A stretch of DNA of 64,000 bases from Viridibacillus soli (GCF_016612995.1 NZ_JAEOAH010000022.1:1-64000), one strand, 5' to 3'. Positions 44,172-53,403 are shown, numbered from the stretch's first letter. Notes: generated by a model from the sequence alone, not told the origin. Program-made: numbers and translations.

Positions 44172-46646
44172 ATGATTAAGGCAGAATTTGCGAAAATTCT
44201 CCGTACGAAAAAAATGCTGATTGCAGTTATCGCAGTTCTTTTCGTCCCTGTTTTATATGCAGGTATGTTCCTATGGGCTTTCTGGGATCCATATGCAAAT
44301 TTACAGGATATGCCGGTTGCACTTGTCAACAATGACAAAGGCGCTGAAATAGATGGTGAAAAAAAGACATTAGGTGATGACCTAGTCGAAAATTTAGTAG
44401 ATAGTAAAGAATTTAAATTCGTGGAAGTATCAGAAGCAAAAGGTGAAGAAGGATTAGAAGGTCGCGATTATTATATTTTAATTGAAATCCCTGAAAACTT
44501 CTCAAAAAATGCGGGTACTTTATTAGAAGATAGTCCTGAACAAATGAAAATTATTTACCGTCCAAATGAAGGCTTCAACTTCTTGAGTGGACAAATCGGT
44601 AATACAGCAATGGAGCTTGTGCGTGCTGAAGTAAATAAAAAGGTTTCTGCAACTTATGCTGAAACGTTATTTGATAATATTGCAAAATTAGGAGACGGTT
44701 TTGGGGATGCAGCAGATGGTGCTGTTAAACTTGAAAAAGGCTCTAAAAAATTAAAAAACGGTGCTAGTCAATTAAAAGATGGTATCGGGACTGCTACAGA
44801 TGGTGCTACTCAGCTAAATGATGGTGCTAAAACAGCAGCAAAAGGTTCAACCGATTTAAAAAATGGTATTGATTCAGCGGCAGAAGGTGCAGGCACTTTA
44901 AATAATGGAGCTCAAACCTTAGCAAAAGGTACATCTGAATTAAATACAGGTATTCTTTCTGCTAAAGATGGTTCAAGCCAATTACAATCTGGTTCAACAG
45001 AATTGAAAAAAGGTACCGCTACTTTAGTAAAAGGTTTAGAAGGTAATACATCAAACATTAACGCATTAAATGACGGCGCACAAAAAGTGAATACAGGCGT
45101 TGGAACTTTAAGTGCTGGTTTAGGTCAATTAGCACCTGGTGCACAACAAGTTTCTGCAGGAGTTACACAACTTGTAGACGGTCTTGGGGCTATGACTGAA
45201 AAAGTCCCAGCCTTGCAAAAAGGTGTTAGTGATACAAATGATGGAGCTGCAGGCTTAAGTGCAATTTCGCAAACATTAGCAGCCGATACAAAACAGCTAG
45301 TTGAGCAAATTAATAAGATGGATATTTCTAAAGAACAAAAACAAGCTTTACTTGAAAAAGCAGGAACAATAGATGCAACTGCTAACAAAGCAAATGCGGT
45401 TGCAGGTAAGCTAAGCTCAGGTACAGCAGAATTAAACAAACAAGTTTCTACTATTCCAGTCCCAACATCTGAAAAAGCAGCTTCACTAAAACAAGGTGCA
45501 GCAACTGTAGCAGCAGGTTTGGATAAAATGAATAAAACCGTTAGTGGAGAATTGGCACCTGGTACAAAACAATTAGCTGGAGGTACTAATCAATTAGCTT
45601 CTAACTGGAGTTCTTCAATTACAGGCGCTAAAAAATTAGATGCTGGAGCAGGTCAATTACAAGGTGGTTTAACAGATCTAACTGGCGGTATGAGTAAATT
45701 ACAATCAGGATCATCTCAATTAGCTGACGGTTCATCAAAACTTGCTGATGGTACTCAATCATTAACAAGTGGTCTTGGGCAATTACAAGACGGTTCGGGT
45801 AAACTTTCAACAGGTCTAGGTACATTAAGTGGTGGTACATCATCACTTGTAACGGGCCTAGATAAATTACAAGATGGTTCAGGTAAATTAAAAGACGGTA
45901 CATCTGAATTAAAAGACGGTACTAACACATTACAAGGGAAATTAAAAGAAGCGAATGAAAAAGCCGCTGAAGTGAGAGCAACTCAAAAAACATATGATAT
46001 GGTCGGTGAACCAGTAGCAGTTGATAAAAAAGAAATCAATGCAGTACCTAACTACGGTACCGGTTTTGCACCATACTTCTTATCACTTGGTTTATTTGTC
46101 GGTGCTTTATTAATTACAATCGTCTTCCCACTAGTGGAACCAGCGATTAAACCAATTAATGGCGTTTCGTGGTTCGCAAGTAAAGTTGCAGTATTGGCTG
46201 TTGTTGGTTTAGTTCAATCATTAACTGCAGTTGCAATTGTTATATGGGGCTTAAAGCTTGAGCCAATGAATACAGGCGCATTTATATTAATGACGATCTT
46301 GACAAGTTACACATTCCTAGCATTGACTCAAATGTTAGTATCAATTCTTGCAGATCCAGGTCGATTCGTGGCAATCTTAATCCTGATTTTACAATTGACT
46401 ACAAGTGCAGGTACATTCCCATTAGAATTAGTACCACAACCATTGCACATCTTTAATACACTGCTTCCAATGACATATTCTGTTCAAGGCTTTAAAGCAG
46501 CAATCTCTACTGGAGATATGAGCTTCTTCTGGACAAATAGCGGTATTCTATTCGGCTTTATGGCTGGCTGTTTAGCAATTACTTTAGGGTATTTTGCATT
46601 AATCTTCAAAAAGCGTCATTCAAAAACGGATACAGCAGAAGCATAA
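44172..46646 (+). CDS. yhgE: YhgE/Pip-family membrane protein
   Basis: This 824-residue ABC-2-like membrane protein of the YhgE/Pip (phage infection protein) family has one N-terminal helix (about 17-37). A very large external domain follows, built of short repeats of the form LxxGxxxLxxGxxxL (about residues 175-600, for example LKDGIGTATDGATQLNDGAK), and a C-terminal block of about five helices from residue 635. In lactococci Pip is a phage receptor; in Bacillus the role is unknown, related to ESX/type-VII YueB-like proteins. It is controlled with yhgD. Confidence 0.92.
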   Translation: MIKAEFAKILRTKKMLIAVIAVLFVPVLYAGMFLWAFWDPYANLQDMPVALVNNDKGAEIDGEKKTLGDDLVENLVDSKEFKFVEVSEAKGEEGLEGRDYYILIEIPENFSKNAGTLLEDSPEQMKIIYRPNEGFNFLSGQIGNTAMELVRAEVNKKVSATYAETLFDNIAKLGDGFGDAADGAVKLEKGSKKLKNGASQLKDGIGTATDGATQLNDGAKTAAKGSTDLKNGIDSAAEGAGTLNNGAQTLAKGTSELNTGILSAKDGSSQLQSGSTELKKGTATLVKGLEGNTSNINALNDGAQKVNTGVGTLSAGLGQLAPGAQQVSAGVTQLVDGLGAMTEKVPALQKGVSDTNDGAAGLSAISQTLAADTKQLVEQINKMDISKEQKQALLEKAGTIDATANKANAVAGKLSSGTAELNKQVSTIPVPTSEKAASLKQGAATVAAGLDKMNKTVSGELAPGTKQLAGGTNQLASNWSSSITGAKKLDAGAGQLQGGLTDLTGGMSKLQSGSSQLADGSSKLADGTQSLTSGLGQLQDGSGKLSTGLGTLSGGTSSLVTGLDKLQDGSGKLKDGTSELKDGTNTLQGKLKEANEKAAEVRATQKTYDMVGEPVAVDKKEINAVPNYGTGFAPYFLSLGLFVGALLITIVFPLVEPAIKPINGVSWFASKVAVLAVVGLVQSLTAVAIVIWGLKLEPMNTGAFILMTILTSYTFLALTQMLVSILADPGRFVAILILILQLTTSAGTFPLELVPQPLHIFNTLLPMTYSVQGFKAAISTGDMSFFWTNSGILFGFMAGCLAITLGYFALIFKKRHSKTDTAEA

Positions 46647-46652
46647 TATAGA

Positions 46653-46694
46653 AAAAGGTTAGAGAGCTAAGTATGCTCTCTAACCTTTTTACAT
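46653..46694 (+). terminator. Terminator after yhgE
   Basis: Stem AAAAGGTTAGAGAGC...GCTCTCTAACCTTTT with a T-run. Confidence 0.92.
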
Positions 46695-46709
46695 TAAATG
46701 TTTATAAAA

Positions 46710-46753
46710 AGAGAAAAAGCGAAGAGAGTGGTTCAGGCTCTCTTCGCTTTTTC
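46710..46753. terminator. Second bidirectional terminator between yhgE and yhfH
   Basis: Stem GAAAAAGCGAAGAGAG...CTCTCTTCGCTTTTTC. It can end the minus-strand yhfH transcript. Confidence 0.85.
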
Positions 46754-46853
46754 TAATGTAAGCGACTTAATATAGGTTCATCTCTATGGTTCAAATAGTG
46801 ATGAAAAAGTACAATCAATCGAATGTGGAGTTCGGTTGATCAATAAATAACGA

Positions 46854-46979
46854 TTAAAGAGAATTGCAATGTTCACAAGTGTTTGAATAGCACTCGCTTT
46901 GTTCTTCTATTTTCTCACCGCATACAGTGCATTGTTTAGCAGGTAAATTCTTGAAAAATTCAACGACATTTTCTAACAT
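46854..46979 (-). CDS. yhfH: YhfH-like zinc-ribbon protein
   Basis: This 41-residue protein reads MLENVVEFFKNLPAKQCTVC then GEKIEEQSECYSNTCEHCNS and L. Two Cys pairs (CTVC and CEHC) would bind one zinc. It matches YhfH of B. subtilis in sequence style and in its place before lplJ. A strong AGGAGGCGG site lies nine bases upstream. Function unknown. It was missed by length-limited gene calling. Confidence 0.9.
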   Translation of the reverse strand: MLENVVEFFKNLPAKQCTVCGEKIEEQSECYSNTCEHCNSL

Positions 46980-46999
46980 TGTGTTCCGCCTCCTAAGTA

Positions 47000-47046
47000 A
47001 TCTGTTATAATACTGATTCGATATAATTTATTGTATTATAACAGAT
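47000..47046. promoter_or_regulatory. 14-bp inverted repeat with -10-like arms between yhfH and lplJ
   Basis: ATCTGTTATAATAC (47000-47013) and GTATTATAACAGAT (47033-47046) are perfect complements 19 bases apart. Each arm holds TGTTATAAT, an extended -10, on opposite strands, so the two divergent genes may share overlapping promoters or a dimeric regulator. A third TATAAT lies in the spacer. Confidence 0.55.
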
Positions 47047-47118
47047 ATGTTTATGTCAATACAAAAACCCAAATTTGAGTTAAAATAATTCATGAGAGAC
47101 TTTAGAGGAGTGAAATGA

Positions 47119-48111
47119 ATGTACTTTATAGATAATAAGGGTATTACAGATCCACGCATTAACTTAGCAATTGAGGAATATGCGTTAAAAACGATGGATG
47201 TGGAGAAAGATTCTTTCTTATTGTTCTATATCAACCAACCATCGATCATTATTGGCCGTAACCAAAATACAGTAGAAGAAATTAATACAGATTATGTAGA
47301 AGACAATGGGATTATCGTTGTTCGCCGTTTATCGGGTGGTGGTGCTGTGTATCATGATCTAGGTAATTTGAATTTCAGCTTCTTAACAAAGGATGATGGA
47401 GAAAGCTTCCAAAACTTTAAGAAATTCACGCAGCCAGTAGTAGATGCATTGAAAAATATGGGCATTAACTCTGAATTGTCAGGTCGTAATGATATTATGG
47501 CTGAAGGGCGCAAAATTTCTGGTAACGCTCAATTCTCTACAAAAGGTCGTATGTTCAGTCATGGTACTTTACTGTTTGATACAGAAATTGATGCTGTTGT
47601 CTCTGCGTTAAAAGTGAAAAAAGAAAAAATAGAATCAAAAGGCATTAAATCGATTCGCTCACGTGTTGCAAATATTGTTGAGTTTATGGAAGAACCAATG
47701 ACAGTAGAAGAATTTCGTATGGAAATATTAAAATCAATTTTCGGTGGCGAAGAGAATATTCAATTTTACGAGTTAACAGATGAAGATTGGGCTAACATCC
47801 ATAAATTATCCGAGGAGCGTTACCAAAAATGGGATTGGAACTATGGCCAATCACCAAAATTCAATGTACAACGCTCTCAACGTTTCCCATCAGGTAGCAT
47901 TGATATTCGTTTAGAAGTTAAAAAGGGTGTTATGGAAGAAGTAAATATTTTCGGCGATTTCTTCGGCGTTGGTGATATGGTAGATGTAGAAAAAGCTTTA
48001 ATAGGTAAAAAATATGAACGCAACATAATTGAAGAAGCATTAAATGCAATCGATGTACCAACATACTTTGGTGGCGTTACGAAAGAACAATTTATACAAT
48101 TAATGTATTGA
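47119..48111 (+). CDS. lplJ: Lipoate-protein ligase LplJ
   Basis: This 330-residue enzyme adenylates lipoate and attaches it to lipoyl domains. The BPL/LplA catalytic core has PSIIIGRNQNTVEEIN, VVRRLSGGGAVYHDLGNLNF, SGRNDIMAEGRKISGNAQ (with the conserved Lys) and an accessory C-terminal domain. Length matches B. subtilis LplJ (331 aa). The ATG follows AGAGGAGTG. It follows the yhfH position as in B. subtilis. Confidence 0.95.
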   Translation: MYFIDNKGITDPRINLAIEEYALKTMDVEKDSFLLFYINQPSIIIGRNQNTVEEINTDYVEDNGIIVVRRLSGGGAVYHDLGNLNFSFLTKDDGESFQNFKKFTQPVVDALKNMGINSELSGRNDIMAEGRKISGNAQFSTKGRMFSHGTLLFDTEIDAVVSALKVKKEKIESKGIKSIRSRVANIVEFMEEPMTVEEFRMEILKSIFGGEENIQFYELTDEDWANIHKLSEERYQKWDWNYGQSPKFNVQRSQRFPSGSIDIRLEVKKGVMEEVNIFGDFFGVGDMVDVEKALIGKKYERNIIEEALNAIDVPTYFGGVTKEQFIQLMY

Positions 48112-48165
48112 AAATTTTGACAGCATTATGTTTAGAAGTGCGGTCGAGATAAAGGGGAGAGTGGG

Positions 48166-48870
48166 ATGAATACACATCGTATATTAATCGTGGAGGATGA
48201 TTTGAAGATTGCTTCGTTACTTGCTGATACTTTGCGCAAATATCATTATGAAGTGAAAACAGTCGAATCTTTTGATAGCATCCTTGAAGAGTTTACGGCG
48301 TTCAATCCTCATCTTGTTTTGCTTGATATTAACTTACCTTCATATGATGGATATTATTGGTGTCGTCAGCTAAGGCAGATGACGACTTGTCCAATTATTT
48401 TTATATCGGCTCGTTCTGGCGAAATGGATCAAATTTTTGCGCTTGAGAATGGTGGAGATGATTTTATTACGAAACCTTTCCATTACGAAATCGTTCTAGC
48501 AAAAATAAAGAGTCATTTACGTCGTTCATATGGAGAATATGCGACTAAGCAAGAAGAGAGGACTGTAAAGCTAGGTCAGCTTCATTTGTTTTTGGAACGT
48601 ATGGAATTGCATACGAAACAGGATCAAATTCCATTGCAAAAGAAGGAATCGGTTATTTTAGAATTGTTGATGGGACAAGCACCTAAAGTAGTATCACGAG
48701 AGCAATTACTGGAACAACTGTGGGATGACCAGGCATTTGTGGATGAAAATACGCTGAATGTAAATATGACGCGTGTTCGAAAAAAACTGTCAGATTATGA
48801 AGTAAAGTCGACGATTGAAACAGTTCGAGGCGCAGGTTATCGTTTTGTATTAAGTTCCGAGGAATCTTAA
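48166..48870 (+). CDS. BceR-type response regulator
   Basis: This 234-residue OmpR-type regulator has receiver residues in ILIVEDDLKIAS, LVLLDINLPSYDG (phospho-Asp about 52), ISARSG and DDFITKPFHYEIVLAKIKS, followed by a winged helix with ENTLNVNMTRVRKKL. The DINLPxYDGYYWCRQLR pattern is typical of regulators paired with intramembrane-sensing kinases and Bce-type peptide-antibiotic transporters. The kinase gene starts on the last base of its stop codon. Confidence 0.92.
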   Translation: MNTHRILIVEDDLKIASLLADTLRKYHYEVKTVESFDSILEEFTAFNPHLVLLDINLPSYDGYYWCRQLRQMTTCPIIFISARSGEMDQIFALENGGDDFITKPFHYEIVLAKIKSHLRRSYGEYATKQEERTVKLGQLHLFLERMELHTKQDQIPLQKKESVILELLMGQAPKVVSREQLLEQLWDDQAFVDENTLNVNMTRVRKKLSDYEVKSTIETVRGAGYRFVLSSEES

Positions 48871-49862
48871 TGATGGCAAGCGTTCGATTATATTTGAAAG
48901 ATAATATTTCAATAGTCTTTTTTGAAATCTTATTAGTATTGTTTATCTTAGTATTGTATTGGTTAGATGGCTTTCGTAATGTCGATACTGCCGTATATTC
49001 AATTGTTATAACGCTAATATTAACGTGTACGTATTTATGTGCGCGTTATATTATGCGTCAATCATTTTATAAAAAAGTCACTCGAATGCCAAAAACGATG
49101 GAAGATGCACTACAAAAAAACGCCAAAACACCTGAGCATATGCAAACAGAGGAATTCATTCATATACTTTATAAAATTTATCAGCTTGAAGTACAGGCTT
49201 TATATGCGAAGCAAAATCGTCATTTACAATTTATGAATCAATGGGTACACCAAATGAAAACGCCACTTGCTGTTTTAGAATTGCTACTACAAGATAATGG
49301 TGAGTTGGATAAAAAGAGTGTGCAAGAAGAAGTTGATCGTATGAAGCGTGGTCTTGAGACAGTATTGATGAATGCAAGAATCGATACGTTTGAAGAAGAT
49401 ATGAAAATTGAACAGGTTTCACTGCGTCAATTGATTGTTGAGGCAGTTAATGAGCATAAGCGATTATTTATTGCACATCGTGTTTATCCTAATATTGCGA
49501 TAGATGAAACGCTTATGGTACCGACTGATTCAAAATGGATGAAATTTATTATTGGGCAATTTATAACGAATGCGGTGAAGTATACGTTTGAAGAAGGTAA
49601 GAAGGTTTATCTGTCTGCAGAATTAACGGATGCTCATATTGTATTGATAATTCGGGATGAGGGAATTGGCATACCGGCATCTGATTTGAAGCGTGTGACA
49701 CGTGCATTTTTCACAGGTGAAAATGGACGTAAAACAGGCGAATCAACTGGAATGGGCTTATATTTAGCACAAGAAATTTGTGATAAATTAGGTCACCAGT
49801 TAATAATTGAATCTGAAGTTGGAAAAGGAACAAAGATGACAGTTTTGTTCCATCATTCTTAG
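48870..49862 (+). CDS. BceS-type intramembrane-sensing histidine kinase
   Basis: This 330-residue kinase has two close membrane helices (about residues 14-30 and 38-58) with only a few residues outside, the hallmark of intramembrane sensors. A HisKA with QWVHQMKTPLAVLELLL (phospho-His about 125) and an ATPase with QFITNAVKYT, DEGIGIPASDL and GMGLYLAQEI follow. In the Bce paradigm the transporter, not the kinase, senses the peptide antibiotic. A repeat array of about 430 bases separates it from the transporter genes. Confidence 0.92.
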   Translation: MMASVRLYLKDNISIVFFEILLVLFILVLYWLDGFRNVDTAVYSIVITLILTCTYLCARYIMRQSFYKKVTRMPKTMEDALQKNAKTPEHMQTEEFIHILYKIYQLEVQALYAKQNRHLQFMNQWVHQMKTPLAVLELLLQDNGELDKKSVQEEVDRMKRGLETVLMNARIDTFEEDMKIEQVSLRQLIVEAVNEHKRLFIAHRVYPNIAIDETLMVPTDSKWMKFIIGQFITNAVKYTFEEGKKVYLSAELTDAHIVLIIRDEGIGIPASDLKRVTRAFFTGENGRKTGESTGMGLYLAQEICDKLGHQLIIESEVGKGTKMTVLFHHS

Positions 49863-49894
49863 GATGCATTCCTTTATTCAAAGGAGTTTTTGCT

Positions 49895-50326
49895 TCAAAG
49901 GTTCAAGTGCTTGTCGGAGCTAAACGGGCGTCCTCAGCAATTCGGGAGTCCAGCTTCGGACGCCTGACTCTCGAGGTCACCTACACCTTCTCGGACGAAA
50001 ACTGAAAAGATGTTTTCGATTCGAAGGTTTCGGCGCTTGTCGAGTCTAAACGGGCGTCCTCAGCAATTCGGGAGTCCAGCTTCGGACGCCAGACTCTCGA
50101 GGTCACCTACACCTTCTCGGACGAAAACTGAAAAGATGTTTTCGATTCGAAGGTTTCGGCGCTTGTCGAGTCTAAACGGGCGTCCTCAGCAATTCGGGAG
50201 TCCAGCTTCGGACGCCAGACTCTCGAGGTCACCTACACCTTCTCGGACGAAAACTGAAAAGATGTTTTCGATTCGAAGGTTTCGGCGCTTGTCGAGTCTA
50301 AACGGGCGTCCTCAGCAATTCGGGAA
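49895..50326. repeat. Tandem array of structured elements inside the bce-type locus, 126-bp period
   Basis: A partial 3' end (about 49895-49946) is followed by three copies starting at 49947, 50073 and 50199, exactly 126 bp apart and nearly identical. Ends pair as GGACGCC...GGGCGTCC (one bulged G) and AGACTC...GAGTCT; the inner stem is CGAAAAC...GTTTTCG. The array ends 15 bases before the ABC ATPase start. An open frame runs through it (50010-50336) but has no ribosome site. Confidence 0.93.
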
Positions 50327-50341
50327 AGTGAGGTAGTATAA

Positions 50342-51115
50342 ATGTCCATCTTGAAAATTGATGAAGTGACAAAGGTTTATGAAGGAAAGGTGACACATAG
50401 GGCACTTAATCAGCTCAGTTTTGAAGTAGAGAAAGGCGATTTTTTAGCGGTTATGGGTCCATCTGGTAGTGGGAAAACGACGTTATTGAATGTTGTTTCG
50501 ACGATTGATTCGCCTACATCAGGTGAAATAACTGTAGATGGCATTAAGCCTCATGAATTAAAAAAGAATGAGTTGGCTTATTTTCGACGTCGTCAACTGG
50601 GCTTTGTATTCCAAGATTTTAACTTATTACCAATGTTAACTGTTGAAGAAAATATGGTACTGCCATTGACTTTAGATAATATGAATGTTGAGAAGATGGA
50701 GGAGCGCGTGCAATCTGTGTCAGAGCAGTTAGGAATCCAATCTATTTTAGGGAAACGCCCAAATGAAATTTCGGGTGGACAGGCTCAAAAGACTGCAATT
50801 GGACGCGCATTAATTCATAAGCCATCGCTCATTTTAGCAGATGAGCCGACTGGGAATTTAGATTCAAATTCATCAAGAGATGTGTTAGAGCTATTAGGTC
50901 GTATTAATAAGAAAGAGCGTACGACAATCGTTATGGTGACGCATGATCCAATTGCTGCAAGTTATTGTGATCGTGTGTTGTTTATTAAAGATGGTGAGTA
51001 TTTCAACGAGATTTATAAAGATGATCACCGTCAGACGTTTTTCCAACGGATTTTGAATGTGCTCAGTCTATTGGGAGGTCATGTCGGTGACTTTTCGACA
51101 GTTCGCCTACCGTAA
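50342..51115 (+). CDS. BceA-type ABC transporter ATPase
   Basis: This 257-residue ATPase of the MacB/BceA class has Walker A MGPSGSGKTT, Q-loop FVFQDFNLLPML, signature ISGGQAQKTAIGRAL and Walker B LILADEPTGNLDS. With the FtsX-type permease downstream it would form a detoxification and sensing module for cell-wall peptide antibiotics (bacitracin-like or lantibiotics); the substrate is not predictable. GTGAGG lies before the ATG. Its 3' end overlaps the permease gene by 29 bases. Confidence 0.94.
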   Translation: MSILKIDEVTKVYEGKVTHRALNQLSFEVEKGDFLAVMGPSGSGKTTLLNVVSTIDSPTSGEITVDGIKPHELKKNELAYFRRRQLGFVFQDFNLLPMLTVEENMVLPLTLDNMNVEKMEERVQSVSEQLGIQSILGKRPNEISGGQAQKTAIGRALIHKPSLILADEPTGNLDSNSSRDVLELLGRINKKERTTIVMVTHDPIAASYCDRVLFIKDGEYFNEIYKDDHRQTFFQRILNVLSLLGGHVGDFSTVRLP

Positions 51116-53018
51116 TGTCATAAGGAATCACCGTGTATATGCGGCGTTTTTTATGTCGAGCGTATCATCCGTAATGGTGTTTTTTATTTATTCAATGCTA
51201 ATGTTTCATCCAAAGGTAGAAGATGAATTTTTACGAGAAATTGCGTTTCAAGGGATGTTCGTCGCTGAAGTTGTCTTAGTATTATTTATGATGTTCTTCT
51301 TATTTTATTCAATGCGTGCATTTTTAGAGGCCCGTTCAAAGGAATTTGGCTTACTTATGCATCTTGGAATGGAGAAACGTCAGTTAAATAAGCTTGTATT
51401 ACTTGAAACGATGATTATCGGGACAGCCGCTATTATTTTTGGTATTGTGTTTGGTTATGCTTTTGCGAAATTCTTTTTCATGATTGTACGCGAAATTTTG
51501 CAAATTGATAGCTTACCTTTGTATTTTTCATGGGAACCTTTTGCTTTAACGATTGGAACATTTACAAGTTTGTTTGTCATTATTTCATTCATTAGTGTGA
51601 TGTTCATACGAGATCGTGATGTTATTGATTTGTTGAAAGGTTATTGGCGTAATGAGCAAACGGCTTCGTATTCATTATGGCGAGCTATTTTAGGATTGCT
51701 ACTGTTGGTTGTCTCTTATGCATTGGCTTCCTCTACAACACAAGAGCGATTAATCTTTTTATCAGCCATATTACCACCCCTAGCTGCGCTCGGTACGTAT
51801 TTGTTTTTTACCGATTCATTGCAGTGGTTAATGTCGTTTGTACGTGCGCGTAAAAGATGGTATTGGCATAAATACCAATTACTAACTGTTTCAGAAGTGT
51901 CCGTTATTATGCGTGAAAATGCACGGATGTTTTTCATATCATGTATGGTTTCTACATTGGCCTTTTTAGCACTAGGTACGCTCATTTCCATGTCGACATT
52001 TACACATCAGTTTCATCGTCTAAATCCACTAGGTCTCGTATATTCAAGTAAAATAGATAACCCTTTTGAAGAAGCACATATTAATAGTTTGACGAAGGAG
52101 TTAGAAGATAAAGGGCTTTCGTATCATTTAAATAAATTTACTGTAAAACGTCAAACGTCTTCTAGTACACAAAAGCCGGTAAAAATTGTTCGACAATCGG
52201 ATATTAATCGACTGGCGCTAGTGTTTGGCTATCCTGTTGTTAATTTGGAGCAGGGAGGTGCAATCTTTTTAGCTTATTCTGAGAAGTCTTTAGAGGAGTT
52301 AAAGACGAAAAAGGTTTGGACCGTTTTGCAGGAAAATAGTATTCCACTTTTTATTAATTCAGTTTATCCACGAGTACTTTTCTCACCTACTGAGCTTGGA
52401 ACGAATGTCATTGTCATTAACGATGATGATTTTAATTTAATCGATGAGGCAATGGTGGGCGCGAATGCTGCACAGTCCACGAATCATATATTTGTCTTTC
52501 ATGTGCCACAGTGGACGGCTACAAAGGATATTGGGCTAGAGCTCGATTCGATGATGACAGAGGCTTATATGAATGAACACTCGGAGGAATTACCGTTTTA
52601 CTTTGAGAATTCAGGCCTGGATTATTCATTTATTCGTTCTACCTTCGCTTTGTTGCTTTTTATCGGCTTATTAGCAGCTTCGGTGTTTTTTTTAGCATCC
52701 GGCAGCTTTATTTACTTTAAATTGTATACCGGTTTGGAACGAGATAAGCTACAATTTAATGCCCTAAGGAGAATGGGAATCACGGATAGAGAGCTACGGA
52801 AGATTGTGAATAGACAGCTAATCCCACAATTCTTTTTACCTTGGGGTTTAGCAATGCTGCATAGCACATTTGCATTTATGTCATTGCAGGCATTTTGGCA
52901 AGGGATTGCCGAGCTTTCGATATTGAAGGAAATATTAATCGTTTTAGGTGCTATTACGTGTGTTCAAGTTTTCTATTTCTATTTAATTCGCTGGCGCTAT
53001 TTATCACATATTCGCTAA
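51087..53018 (+). CDS. BceB-type FtsX-like permease
   Basis: This 643-residue permease has the Bce layout: an N-terminal helix (FRQFAYRNVIRNHRVYAAFF), FtsX helix clusters near 50-200 and 205-320, a large external domain of about 200 residues (about 310-520), and a C-terminal helix block from about 530. The external domain is where such transporters recognise antibiotics. I choose GTG 51087, eight bases after GGAGG; ATG 51081 and upstream codons are too close or before it. Confidence 0.9.
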   Translation: MTFRQFAYRNVIRNHRVYAAFFMSSVSSVMVFFIYSMLMFHPKVEDEFLREIAFQGMFVAEVVLVLFMMFFLFYSMRAFLEARSKEFGLLMHLGMEKRQLNKLVLLETMIIGTAAIIFGIVFGYAFAKFFFMIVREILQIDSLPLYFSWEPFALTIGTFTSLFVIISFISVMFIRDRDVIDLLKGYWRNEQTASYSLWRAILGLLLLVVSYALASSTTQERLIFLSAILPPLAALGTYLFFTDSLQWLMSFVRARKRWYWHKYQLLTVSEVSVIMRENARMFFISCMVSTLAFLALGTLISMSTFTHQFHRLNPLGLVYSSKIDNPFEEAHINSLTKELEDKGLSYHLNKFTVKRQTSSSTQKPVKIVRQSDINRLALVFGYPVVNLEQGGAIFLAYSEKSLEELKTKKVWTVLQENSIPLFINSVYPRVLFSPTELGTNVIVINDDDFNLIDEAMVGANAAQSTNHIFVFHVPQWTATKDIGLELDSMMTEAYMNEHSEELPFYFENSGLDYSFIRSTFALLLFIGLLAASVFFLASGSFIYFKLYTGLERDKLQFNALRRMGITDRELRKIVNRQLIPQFFLPWGLAMLHSTFAFMSLQAFWQGIAELSILKEILIVLGAITCVQVFYFYLIRWRYLSHIR

Positions 53019-53047
53019 GTATAGTTGCTGTTAAAACATATATAAGA

Positions 53048-53093
53048 AAAGCCTACCAGTTGCCGATTTATAAAGGTGATAGGTAGGCTTTAT
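53048..53093 (+). terminator. Terminator after the bce-type permease
   Basis: Stem AAAGCCTACC...GGTAGGCTTT with a loop of about 24 bases, itself able to fold, followed by ATTT. Confidence 0.75.
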
Positions 53094-53150
53094 TTAGATG
53101 AAATCTTGTTTTTTGAAGAAAATTTATTGAAATATATTCTTTGCGTTGGA

Positions 53151-53280
53151 GAGTTAGGCGTGAGATTAGCGCGAAACCAAGTGAGTAGGTTAAATGGAGA
53201 GCTGAGTGGGTTAAAAGATGGCGTGAGTGATGCAAATGAGATCACGAGTAGGTTAAATCGCGGCTCAAGTAGTGCTAATG
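53151..53280. repeat. 21-bp degenerate tandem array 3 (about six units)
   Basis: About six units of exactly 21 bp, with consensus GTGAGTAGGTTAAATGG plus four variable bases, run from about 53159. Units differ at many positions but keep the GAGT at fixed phase. No gene is present between the terminator at 53093 and the lcfB promoter. A short open frame covering it (53076-53312) has no ribosome site. Confidence 0.75.
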
Positions 53281-53321
53281 TCTATCCCTATTGTTTATTC
53301 CTTGTAATATAAGGGTGTTAG

Positions 53322-53350
53322 TTGTTTTATTTTGTAAATTTTTATATAAT
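53322..53350 (+). promoter_or_regulatory. Sigma-A promoter of lcfB
   Basis: TTGTTT (53322-53327), 17-base spacer, TATAAT (53345-53350). Transcription would start just before the FadR-type box. Confidence 0.75.
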
Positions 53351-53361
53351 AAACAAAGAAG

Positions 53362-53379
53362 TGAATGAACATTCATTCT
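53362..53379. promoter_or_regulatory. FadR-type operator at lcfB
   Basis: TGAATGAACATTCATTCT agrees with the Bacillus FadR operator TGAATGA-N4-TCATTCA at 13 of 14 defined positions. It lies about 12 bases after the -10 of the lcfB promoter, where it would block transcription; long-chain acyl-CoA would release it. Confidence 0.8.
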
Positions 53380-53403
53380 ATTCTAACAAAGGGGGATGGA
53401 TAT

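Noticed and set aside
50010-50336. 108-residue plus-strand frame over the second 126-bp array
   Set aside because: Same reason; no ribosome site, and it runs up to the start region of the ABC ATPase.
53076-53312. 78-residue frame after the bce-type permease
   Set aside because: Covers a terminator arm and the degenerate 21-bp array; no ribosome site.
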